A stretch of DNA of 64,000 bases, taken from the NCBI GenBank assembly GCA_021397835.1, contig JAJFZO010000902.1, forward strand, positions 406,001-470,000, written 5' to 3'. The notes beneath the pieces are model-generated. The model had not been told where the DNA came from. It was given only the letters and a program-made list of their open reading frames with translations, and did no database searches. Of this stretch, positions 1 to 11,900 are shown in pieces. The first letter of the stretch is position 1; every line of letters begins with the position of its first letter. The position numbers and the translations under genes were made by a program. This DNA is from Moringa oleifera (taxonomy: Eukaryota; Streptophyta; Magnoliopsida; Brassicales; Moringaceae).

Positions 1-1960
1 GGATATTGATGTGCTTTGGTTACCAATGCATCACCCTATGCTAAGGCTAGGCCTACGACTCACTCAATGCCAACGATTAACAATTGAGTCATCAATCGTG
101 CTACGCAAAGAGTTTGCTTAAACATGCTCGAGCATATGGATCAATCCTCGTGTCCACGACCTCAAGGGCTGGCAATAACAACTTAACACAATAGTCTCTT
201 AAATACTTAAATAGGTCAATCCTCAATAAAAAGTGTTATCGTAGGCCTTATTGTGCATAGCGAGGGATGTTAATGTGGCATTAGCTGTAGGTGCATAACT
301 CCATGCTCGGGCTAAGCCCATGGCTCGCTTAATGCTAATAGTTGACAATTGAATCTTTAATCACACTAAGCAAAAAAGTTCACCTTGGTAAGACTGAGCA
401 TGGGGATAAGTCCTCACATTCATGGTATTAAGGGCCTGCAACTCGTGACTCAACTCAGTAGTCTCTAAAATACCCAACTAGGCTGACCCTCCATAAAAGG
501 TGCATCACCATTGGCCTTGTTATGCTTAGCAAAAGACATTGATGTGGCTTTGATTGCAAGTGCTTCACTTTATATCTGGGCTAAATGTATAGCTTTCTTA
601 ATGTTAATGGTCGATGATCGAGTCATTTCTCGTATTATGCAAAGAGTTCGACTTAACATGCCCGAGGATGGAGGTCAATTGTTGTGTCCACGCCTTTTAA
701 GGCCTACTACAAGCGACTTAACTCAACAATCTTTAAAATATTCAAATGGGTTAAACATCGGTTAAGAGATTGATGTCATTGGCCTTTCATGCTTAACGAG
801 GGACATCAATGTAGCCTTAGCTACACATGCATCATGCATGCCCGAGCTAAGCCTATAGCTCACTCTATGCCAATAGCAGACGATCAAGTCATTGATTGCA
901 TTACATAAAGAGTTCATTTCCATAGCCTTTTGGGCTTGTAACAAATGACTCAACTCAATAGTGTCTTTATTACTTAGGTGGATCGACCTTAGATTGAAAG
1001 TGTGTTATCGTTGGCCTTGTTGTGCTTAGCCAGTGACATCAATGTCACCTTGACTATAGATGCATCACCCTATGGTTGGACTAAACCTATGTCTCACATA
1101 ATTCTAATGGTCGATGATTGAGTCATTAATCATGCTGCATAAAAAGCTTGAACACATTTCAGCATGAGGATTAATGCTTGCATCTATGGCCTTGAGGGCT
1201 TATAACAAGTGGCTCAAACTAGTAGTCTCTTGAATACCCAAGTGCCTTGGCCCTCGATAGAGAATGTATCATCGTTAGACTTACTATGCTTAGTAAGGGA
1301 CATCAATGTGGCCTTAATTACAGGTACGTCACCCTACGCCTAGGCTAAACTTATGTCTCGCATAATTCTAATGGCTAACAATCATGTTGTCGATCTTGTT
1401 GCATAAAGAGCTTACCTCGATATGCCTTAGCATGAAGATCAAGGCCTGTGGCCACGACCTTGAAAGGCTACAACAAGTGGCTTAACTTAATACTTTCTTA
1501 AATACTTGAGTTGTTTGTCCTCGATATAGAGTGCATTGTTGATCTTCTTGTTATGCTTAACGAGGGGCATTAATATGGCCTTAGCTGCCAGTGCATCATC
1601 CCATGCTTAGGCTAAGCCTATGGCTCGCTTGATGCTAATAGTCAATGATTGAAGCATCGATAATGTTGCACAAAAAGTTTGCCTTCATACACCCAAGTAT
1701 GGGGATCAATCATCACATTCATAGCCTTGAGGGTTTGCAATAGGGACTCATTGCAATCTCTTATATACTAATGTGGGTTAACCTTTGATAGAGAATGTAT
1801 TATCATTGGCCTATACTTAATGAAGGATATTGATATGGCCTTTGTTGCAAGTGCATCATTCCATGCTTAAGATAAAACTATGGCTTACTTGATGCTAATG
1901 GTTAACAATTAAGTAGTTGATTGCACCCAAGTTTGAGGATTAGTTCTTGCTTTCTAATAG
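1..1960. repeat. Tandem satellite, about 260 bp unit
   Basis: A recurring block resembling GGCCTTGTTATGCTTAGC followed by GAGGGACATCAATGTGGCC appears near 241, 503, 781, 1012, 1275, 1541 and 1799, so the period is roughly 230 to 280 bp. Each unit also carries a GGCTCGCTTAATGCTAATGG-like segment and an ACTCAATAGTCTCTTAAATAC-like segment. Copies differ by many substitutions and small indels. The array is cut by the left edge of the window and fades near 1,960. Short open frames here (for example 511-765) have no recognisable protein and are treated as chance frames within the satellite. Confidence 0.9.
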
Positions 1961-2999
1961 CAACAAATGTGGTTGAAAGTAAATTTGAATGATTATAATT
2001 GAACTTTAAGTTCAATGATGAATCCCATTCATTAATTCGAATTTAATTTATTAACTCTCATATTTTAATTGAATGTTTTAAAAAAAATTCAAAAAATTAT
2101 TACAAAATTATAATCAAGTTTTATCTTTTTTTAAGTAACTAATACAAAATAAAAAATTATAAGTAAATTCTTTTTGTGAATCAAGAATAACCAATCTTAA
2201 GTTTTGTAATGAGCACAAAGCAACAGATTTTATTGTACTCAATTAAGTGTTTTGCTGAATTAGACTGAATTCTCCTATTTCATTTAACATTACTCCTGCA
2301 TATTTGATAATTTAGCTACATATACTTAAATCTCATACCATTTTGGATTGCGAAATAAAATGTCTTAAATATTATGCACATAAAGAAAAGAGAATGGGCT
2401 GGAGCTCACTTAACAAACACATACATGAACGAGTTTGGCCTCTCCCTACCTTCCTTTCGTTGTAAATTTGGTGCCTTAAAGCTAATGAAAATGAGGACTT
2501 ACTTTCTCTTTATTGAAATAAAAAGTCAAAAACTCCAAAGCCTTAGAATTCCCTTTCAACCTCTTTTTTAACCCGAGAATAAGAAAGGCTTGCCTAAGAA
2601 CAGTGACTTTGTCTCTTTATCTACAGCTTCTTTTATGTCTTTTATGATCCTTTAATGTAATTTATTGTGATTTTTATTTTTTCCATTTTACTCCATTTCA
2701 TTGATGGTTTGTTTGATAACAAAACTTAAATGAGTGAAATTGAAGAGAATAGAAAAGAAAAATGATAATGAATATTATCAAATGTTATTCTTAACTAATG
2801 AGAGCTTAAATGTTTTGTTCATTAATGCTTCATCTTTTTTCTTCTTATGCTTTTAACTAACATGCATTTGTGTTTTTTTTTATCTAGTTTGGATTTTGAT
2901 TGTCTCTTTCTGTGTAAATTGGGTCTCTATTCACTCATTGTCTCTTTCTTCCTAATTTTTAATAGTTTATTTTTCATAGGATGAGATTTAAGTAACATA
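1961..2999. other. Unassigned AT-rich intergenic DNA
   Basis: No family, repeat or convincing coding stretch was recognised between the satellite and the foldback. A 65-codon open frame at 2374-2571 on the plus strand shows no known motif. Confidence 0.5.
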
Positions 3000-5900
3000 T
3001 CTTAGCAAGCACATTAGGTAAAGCAAGAGGTTGAAAATTAAAGATAAAAAAAAAAAGAGTAATATTTGATCTAGAAACACTTACGCTTGACCTAGGCCAA
3101 GCTTAGCTTCAATTAGTGGAAAAATAGTCCAACAAGATTAAACATCTGGCTTGATATTTACTATTTATGAGTTTAATCAAGTGTTGAATTGAAGTAAGAA
3201 ATGGACTTTGAGCTTAGTTATGGAGCTCCCAAAAATAAGTTTAAAAGTGAAGGTGTTTGTGGTGTTGCTTGGTTGGTTTATATATATTTATTTTTAAGTA
3301 TAACAATATGGTTTGACTTGAATAATACGAATTGTATCAAATTATATTATAAATTATTGTGTAATTTGATATGATCTAATGTAGTTTATTTTATCAATGT
3401 ATTTTCAAAACAAATATCGAGTATAATCAATTTAGAAATTCAAAATCTATCAAAGTTTATGCAAACAAATCAAAATATCAACTTACAGGTTTAAAATCAA
3501 AATTTATATAAACCAACCAAAATGATAACTTAGATGTTCAAAGTTTGTCAAAGCTCAACAAATTACAACTAATAAAATCATATGTTTATCAGACAAAACT
3601 AATAAAAAAGTAAACAATTAATCAAGAAAAAAAATTGACTTTTTATTAAATGCAATGTAATTTGGTTTAAAATTAAATATTTTAAACTGTTTATTTGTTT
3701 TTTAAAAAATCCAAATCGTATTAATATGAAATCATAAAAATATTAAAAAATAAAAGAAAATAAAATAAAGTTGAATAAAAAACTGAAAAAACCAAATAAA
3801 CTGAAAAAAATCCAAGAAAAATGAAGTTACTAAAAGAAGAAAGTGAAAGTAACTAAACACACAATAAAATTAAAAAAAAATAATTGTAAAATATTTATTA
3901 AAAAATCAAAGTAACCAAAAAAATACAAAAAAAAAAGATCAAAAAATACCAAAAAATCAAGATAATACCTATATAAAAAGGTAATAAAAAAAACAAAACT
4001 CTTCGCAACGCAACAAAATAGATTTTATTGAAAAAGAAAATAGTAAAAAATAAAACTAAAATTAAAATTTAAAAAGAAAATATTTCCAGTAAAACCATTA
4101 AAAAGAAAAAAATCAATTAAAATAAAAATGAAAATGAAAAAAGTAATAAAATCTAAAAAAATCAAAGAAAATAAAAAAACTTAAAAAAGGAAAAATAGAA
4201 AGATTAGAAAACTTAAAAAATGAGAAATGAGAAAAGATTTTAATGTAAAATAATTTATAATTTAAAACAATTCAAGAATCATAAAATATTTTATAGACAA
4301 AATAGAAAATAATTGTGATTTACATTGATCTTTTCAAGGAAAATATGATAAAAATATAAATACAGTAAAAATATAAAATTTCTTTAAAATAAATAAATTG
4401 AAGTATGCAAAAAATAAAATCAAATTAAAAAATTAGATAAATCAAAAATAAAAAGTAACAGGAAACTAAAAAAATCAAATAAACTAGCAAAACTACAACT
4501 TTTATTGTATTAAAGTAGTCAAAGATGATGAAAATTATTAAAAATTTAAAATACAAAAAAATCATAACCAAGGTTGAGAAATAAAATCAAAAAAATGAAA
4601 AAATCAAACAAAATAAAAATTTTAAGACAAATAAAGTCATTAAAAATAAATACTAAAAAAATAAAAATACTCAAAAAAATAAAAATAAATATGATAAAAA
4701 GTTAAGAAAACTAAAGAAATTAAAAATATCAAATCAAGATAATTCATATAAAAAAAAGGCAATAGTAAAGAAACTAAACTCTTTGCAAAGTAAAAAAAAA
4801 AGATTTTGTTAGAAAATAAAATAGTAAAAAATAAAATAAAATATGAAAAATATTTCAAAAAATAGTAAAACTCAAACAAAATGAAAATAAAAAAATTACA
4901 AAATCTAAAAAATTCAAAAAAATTAAAGAGAATGATTAAAAAAAACTAAAAAAAGATAAAATAATATTAAAATAATTTCAAACGATTGAAGAATTATAAA
5001 ATATTCTATAAAAAATTAAATAAATGATTTTGATTCGCATTGATCTTTTTGAAGAAAAATATAATAAAAAATAAATAAAACAGTAAAAATAATAAAAATA
5101 TAACAAAAATAAAAAATATCAAAATAAGTAGAACAAGTAAAGTAACAAAATTAGGGGTTTAGAATTTGTTATTTTGCTAAATTAAAACAGATAAAAATGA
5201 AAAAAAAATTAAGAAAATTAAGAAATATAAAAAATTTTAAAAATAAAATAAAATAAAATAAAAGTAAATAAAAAATCATAAAAACTAAATAAACTAAAAA
5301 ATTTAAGGAAAATAAAGTTACTAAAAGAAAAGAAGTGAAAGAAACTAAAAATACCCAAAAATAAAATATAAATATTAAATAAACTCAAAGTAACTTAAAG
5401 AAAATATTTTTAAAAAGAGTAAAAAATCAAACAAATCAAGATAATACTTATAAAAAAAGGCAACTGTTAAGAAAAAAATCTATTTCCAAAGCAATAAAAT
5501 AGATTTTATTGAAAAAAAAAAGTAATAGAAGATAAAATAAAATAAAATATTTAAATAGAAAAATAAAATGTAACCAAATCCAAAAAAATTCAAAGAAATA
5601 AAAAGAATAATTGAAAAAAGAAAAAACTTAAAAGATTCAAAACTTAAAAAATAAAAAATGAGAAAAAAATAATGTAAAATAATTTAAATCATAAAATATT
5701 CTATAGAAAAAATTTAAAAACGTAAATTAGATTTGCATTGATCTTTTAAAGAAAATTTTAAAAAAAATAAAATAAATAAAAAAGTGAATTTAAAAAATTA
5801 AAAATATAAAAAGTATCCCAAATAAATAAATAAAAGTATATAAAAATAAAATAAAATTCAAAATATAAAATAAATAAAAATTAAAAGTGACAAGAACTAT

Positions 5901-8220
5901 AAATTAAATATACTAACAAAATTATAACTACTTGGCGAAGTCTAATATTTTTTAATTTATTGAATCAAAGTAGTCAAAGATGACAAAAATTTTTAAAAAT
6001 GCAAAATATAAAAAACTTTAAAAAATGAAAGAAAATAAAATAGAAGCAAATAAAAATCTTGTAAAACCAAATAAACTAAAAAATAAAAAAATTTAACTAA
6101 AACAAAATAAGTGAAATAAACTAAAAATACACAACAAATTAAAATATATTTGTAAGAAAACATTTTAAAAACCCAAAATAACTAGAATAAAATAAGAAAA
6201 AAGGAAAAAATCTAAATAAATCAATACAAAACATGTAAAACAAGGTAATAGTAAAGAAACAACACTCTTTACATAGCAAAAAATAGATTTTTTTGAAAAA
6301 ATAAAAAATAAAATAAAGTAAAATAAAAATGCACGAAAAAAATCAAGAAAAAAAAATAAAATTAAAAATAAAAATGTAATAAAATCTAAAACAAAAATAA
6401 TTAAAGAAGATAAAAGACTAAAAAACTTAAAAAAATAAAAAGTAAAAAAATATTATAAAACAATTCAAAAATCATAAAGTATTCTATAGAAAAATTTGAA
6501 ATTACGTTTGCACTGATCTTTTAAAGAAAAATATAATAATAATACAGTAAATCAAATAGTGAAAAATTAAAACAAAAACAAAAAAGTATCTAAAATAAAT
6601 AAAAAAAGTATGTAAAAAATAAAATAAAATTTAAAATCAAATAAATAAAATATAAATAGTAACAAAAGATAAAAACAAAATAAATTAAAGGAATCACAGC
6701 CACTTAGTGATGTCCACTATTTGTAATTTTGTTGAATTAAAATATAAAAAATAAAAATATCATAAAAAAGAAAATGTCAAACAAAAAAAGAGAATAAAAT
6801 ACAAAAATTTTAAAGAAAATAAAGAGAATAATAAAAAAAGCAAAAGATTAAAACACTTAAAAATTTAAAAATAAGAAAAAACAATATTAAATAATTTAAA
6901 ATAATTCATGTATCATAAAATATCCAAGATTCACATACTTCTAACTCTAAGATTAAAATTTTGGTAAAAATAAAAAAAAAAATGCAACGCTCTTGAAAAA
7001 TCACAAACGCTTGAACCAATGCAAATGTAAGGTAAACTGAAAATCATTTATGATTCAATCGATTATGCATGACAAATATGCACATGATAGGTTTAATCCT
7101 CCTTAGGAAGAAGAAAGAAGCCATACAGTGATAACCAAATAAACTAACAAAATTACAACCACTTTGATGGGGTTTAGTATTTGTTATTTTGTTGAAATAA
7201 ATAAATAAAGATAAAAAAATTAAGAAATATAAAAAATTTTAAAAAATAAAAAAACAAAATAAAAGTAAATAAAAAATCATAAAAAACTAAATAAACTAAC
7301 AACTTAAGAAAAATAAAATTACTAAAAAAAATAAGTAAAAGAAACTAAAAAACCTAAAAAAATGAAATATAAATATAAAAATTAGAAAAAAGTCGAAGTA
7401 ACTTAAAGAAAATTAAAAAAAAAAAAAGAGTAAAAAAATCCTACAAATGAAGACAATACATATAGAAAAAGGCAACAGTTAAGAAAAAAAAAACTCTTTT
7501 GAAAGCAATAAAATAGATTTTGTTGAAAAAATAAATGATAAAGTAAAATAAAACATCAAAAATATATAAAAATAATAATCATGAAAAAAAATCAAATCAA
7601 ATATAATAAAATCCAAAAAATTCAACGAAAGTAAAGAAAATGATTGTAAAAAAATAAAAAACATAAAAGATTTGAAAACTTGAAAAATAAAAAATAAAAA
7701 TAATATGAAATAATTTAGAACAATTCAAGATTCATAAAATATTTTATAGAAAAAATTTTAAAATACAAATTAGATTTGCATTGATCTTTCAAAGAACATT
7801 GTAATAAAAAATAAAGTAAATCAAAAAGAGAAAATTTTAAAAATACAGCAAAAATATAAAAAGTATCCAAAATAAATATATAAAAGTAGTCAAAGCTGAT
7901 AAAATTTCAAAAAATACAAAATATAAAAAAACTTTGAAAAATAAAAGAAAGTAAAATAGAAGCAAATTGTAAAACCAAATAAACTAAGAGGTAAAAAAAT
8001 TTAGCTAAAAGAAAATAAGTGAAATAAACTAAAAATACACAACAAATTAAAAAATATATATTCGTAAAAAAACATTTTAAAAACCCAAAATAACTAGAAT
8101 AAAATAAGAAAAAAAGGAAAAAAAAGTCTAAATAAATCAATACAAAACATGTAAAACAGGGCAATAGTAAAGAAACAACACTTTTTACATAGCAAAATAG
8201 ATTTTTTTAGAAAAAAGAAA
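3000..8220. repeat. Left, A-rich arm of the foldback with internal tandem units
   Basis: Very A-rich on the plus strand. A conserved segment resembling TTTGCATTGATCTTTT recurs near 4,325, 5,038, 5,737, 6,508 and 7,777, and an AATAGATTTTATTGAAAA-like segment precedes it in most units, giving a degenerate period of about 0.7 to 0.8 kb (one interval is 1.27 kb). Open frames here read as F, Y, L and I-rich chance proteins on the minus strand. Confidence 0.8.
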
Positions 8221-8225
8221 AAATA

Positions 8226-8717
8226 ATCTCAAGAACATCATGGTGAACCCTTCCCATGATGGGCCCAACCCCAAAACTGGTTGTTACTACTTCAGGTTTC
8301 ACAAAGAACAAGGTGTTTTATGTGAGTAAGTCTCTGGTGAAGTAAGCAACCAACATAACCAGACCTAATTTTGTGTCTCTTGGTACCTACATAAGCAAAT
8401 TCACTCGTGGAGGTAACTTTCACTTGACCATTCAATCATTGAATCTTTTGGCTTCTAATGTAAAGCACTAAGTTTGGCTAAAACTCAATTTTAAAAGGTC
8501 GTTTTGGTACAAGAATCACATGTTGAAAGGTGGGTTGGGAAGGATAATTGAAAGTATAGTGCCTGGAGATAGAGTCTAGGTGTTTTCTATGTCAGATATG
8601 CCTTTTGGTTTTGAGGTTAGAGCGAACACAGGATTGCACGAAATAGGATCCCATGGAATCGTGGTGCTGCACCAACCAGATATTGGAAAATATTTAAGCA
8701 TGAAGGATGAACATTGA
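8226..8717 (+). pseudogene. NIP7: Decayed intronless copy of NIP7 (60S ribosome biogenesis factor)
   Basis: NIP7 is a conserved protein of about 180 residues with a C-terminal PUA domain, needed for 27S pre-rRNA processing and 60S subunit assembly. Here a frame beginning near 8,295 reads for 141 codons to a TGA at 8,715-8,717. It carries the family landmarks NFVSLGTYI, KFTRGGNFHLTIQSLNLLA, VWLK, NHMLKGGLGRI, VFSMSDMPFGFEV, GIVVLHQPDIGKYL and the typical C-terminal end. Three internal stops (TAA, TAA, TAG) interrupt it. Upstream sequence from about 8,226 continues the homology (GPNPKTG, YYFRFHK) in another frame, with one apparent extra A near 8,301-8,305. The first 25 to 30 residues are missing and there are no introns. 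It lies in the loop of the foldback. I am confident of the family; that it came by reverse transcription is an inference from the missing introns. Confidence 0.9.
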
Positions 8718-8930
8718 AGATTTTGAATGGCCTTTTTGTAAGGTTCGAGAAAGTGGGTTACTAAATTGGGAATTAGATGCACCTAATGTAAGTGATTTAC
8801 TTACCTTTGCGAAATTTTGAGGGTAAGTCAGATGGGATTATGGGGCTTTTTATGAACTTTATTGAAGTTGTTTTACTATTATGATAATTTAATTTTATAG
8901 GTTTCGTGGTAATTACTTTTATGTTTTCTT
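8718..8930. other. Loop sequence after the NIP7 copy
   Basis: About 210 bp of mixed composition lies between the NIP7 stop and the right arm. It may be 3' untranslated sequence carried with the retrocopy. No poly-A tract marks an end. Confidence 0.35.
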
Positions 8931-11900
8931 TCTTCTTTAGGAATGATTAAACATGTTATGTGCTTATTTTTCATGCATAATTGATTGAATCATAAGTGGT
9001 TTTCAGTTTAGCTTACATTTGCATTGGTTCAAGCTTTTATGAATTCTCAAAAAAGTTGCATTCTCTATTTCTACTGAAATTTTAGAGTTAGAAGTATTTG
9101 AATCTTGGATTTTTTTATTTGAAATTATTTTGTATTTTTAATTTTTTAGTTTTTTAACCTTTTTTGTGTTTTCTATTCTCTTTATTTTCTTTAAATTTTT
9201 TATATTTTATTATATTTCATTTTATTCTTATTTTGTTTATTTCTTATGATTTTTTTATTTTTTATTCTTTTATTCTATGTTTTTATATTTTAATTCAGTA
9301 AAATTATAAATATTAGACCTCACTAAATGGTTGCAATTTTGTTAATTTATTTGATTTTAAGCTTTTGTTATTACTTATATTTTATTTATCTAATTTTAAA
9401 TTTTATTTTATTTTTTATGTACTTTTCTTTTTTTTTATTTCAGATACTTTTACATTTTTGTTTCAATTTTTTGTAATTTGATTTATTGTATTATTATTGC
9501 ATTTTTCTTTAAAAGATCAATGCAAATATAATTTTAAATTTTGTGTAGAATATATTTATGATTCTTGAATTGTTTTACATTATTTTATAATATTTTTAAG
9601 TTTTTTTATTCTTTTATCTTTTTTAATTATTTTTATTTTCTTTGAATTTTTTTAGATTTTATTACATTTTAATTTTTAATTTAATTTAATTTTCTTTTTC
9701 CTTTTTTATGATTTTTTGAAGTATTTTTATTTTACTTTATTTATTTTTTTAAAAACCTATTTTTTTGCTATGTAAAAAGTGTTGTTTCTTTACTATTGGC
9801 TTTTTTTACATGTATTGTATTGATTTATTTAGATTTATTTTATTTTTTTATTATTTTATCCTAACTATTTGGGTTAAAATTTTTTCTTAGAAATATATAT
9901 TTTTTAATTTATTGTGCATTTTCAATTTATTTCATTATTTTCTTTTAGTTAAACTATTTTTCATTTTTCAGTTTAATTGGTTTTACAAGATTTTTATTTA
10001 CTTCTATTTTATTTTCTTTATTTTTCAAAGTTTCTTTTTGTATTGTGTATTTTTAAAAAAATTTTATTCATCTTTGATTACTTTAGTTCAATAAATTAAC
10101 AAATATTAGGCGTCCCCAAGTGGTTACAATTTTATTAAAATATTTGATTTATAGTTTTTATCACCTTTAATTTTATTTATTTTATTTGCTGAATTTCATT
10201 TTATTTTTACATACTTTATTTATTTATTTATTTTGGATACTGTTTATATTCTGTTATATTTTTAAAATTTTCACTTTTTGATTTATTTTATTTTTATTTC
10301 TTTAAAAGATTAATACAAATCTAATTTGTGTTTTTAAATTTTTTTCTATAGAATATTTTATGAATCATGAATTATTTTAAATTGTTGTACATTATTTTTC
10401 TTATTTTTTATTTTTTAAGTTTTCGAATCTTTTATGTTTTTTCTTTTTTTAAACTATTCTCTTTATTTTCTTTGCAGTTTTTGGATTTGGTTACATTTTA
10501 TTTGCAATTTTAATTTTGTTTGATGTTTTACTTTTTTATGATTATTTTATATGTATATTTTTGATATTTTATCTTCTACTACTTTTTTTCAACAAAATCT
10601 ATTTCATTGCTTTGGAAAGAGTTTTTTTCTTAACTATGCCTTTTTCTATATGTATTATCTTGATTTATTCTATTTTTTTACTCCTTTTTTAAATTTTCTT
10701 TAAGTTACTTTGATTTTTTTTAATATTTTGATATTTATTTTTATTTTTTTGGGGTTTTTAGTTTCTTTCACTTATTTTCTTTTAGTAACTTTATTTTTCT
10801 TAAATCTTTTAGTTTATTTAGTTTTTATATTTTTTATGTTCTTTTATTATTTTATTTTATTTTTTAAATTTTTTTATATTTCTTAATTTTTTTCATCTTT
10901 ATCTGTTTTAATTCAGCAAAACAACAAATGCTAAACCCCACAAAGTTGTTGTAATTTTATTAATTTATTTGGTTCAGTTTTTGTTACCTTCTATTTTTAT
11001 TTATTTGAATTTTATTATATTTTTTTTACATATTTTTATTTATTTATCAGTTTTTTTATTTTTTTATTTTTTTTATTTTTAATATTTTATTTATTTTATT
11101 TTTATTACTTTTTTCTTTAAAGATCAATGAATATGATTTGACTTTTTTTTTAAAAATAAATAGTTTAATATGATTTGACTCTCTTTATTATTTCTAAAAA
11201 AATTTATTTTTTGCTATATTAAGAATGTTGTTTCTTTACTATTGCCTCTTTTTTTATTTTCATGTATTGTATTGATTTATTTATTTTTTATTTTTTACTA
11301 TTTCATTCGAGTTATTTTAGGTTTTTAAAATTTTTTCTTACAAGCATATATTTTTTAATTTTTTGTATATTTTTATTTTATTTCACTTATTTTCTTTTGG
11401 TTAAATTATTTTTTTAATTTATTTGGTTTTACAAGATTTTTATTTGTTTCTATTTTATTTTCTTTATTTTTCAAAGTTTTTTTGAATTTTGAATTTTTTT
11501 AAATTTTTGTCATCTTTGATTACTTTAATTCAATAAATTAAAAAACATTAGACTTAACCAACTGGTTAGTATATTTGATTTTTAGTTTTGTCACCTTTAA
11601 TTTTAATTTGTTTTATTTATTGAATTTTATTTTATTTTTTACATACTTTTATTTATTTATTTTGGATACTTTATATATATATATATATATTTTAAAATTT
11701 TTATTTTTGATTTATTTTATTTCTCATTACAATTTTCTTTCAAAGATCAATGCAAATCTAATTTGTGTTTTCAAATTTTATAGAATATTTTATGATTCTT
11801 GAATTGTTTTAAATTATTTTACATTATTTGTTAAGTTTTTGAATCTTTTATTTTTTTAATTATTCTCTTTGTTTTCTTTGAATTTTTTGGATTTGGTTAC

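Noticed and set aside
4640..8164. Minus-strand hydrophobic open frames in the foldback left arm
   Set aside because: They are read from A-rich tandem repeats, and the equivalent frames in neighbouring units are broken.
8576..8782. Minus-strand 68-codon open frame
   Set aside because: It is antisense to the NIP7 homology, which has clear family motifs on the plus strand.
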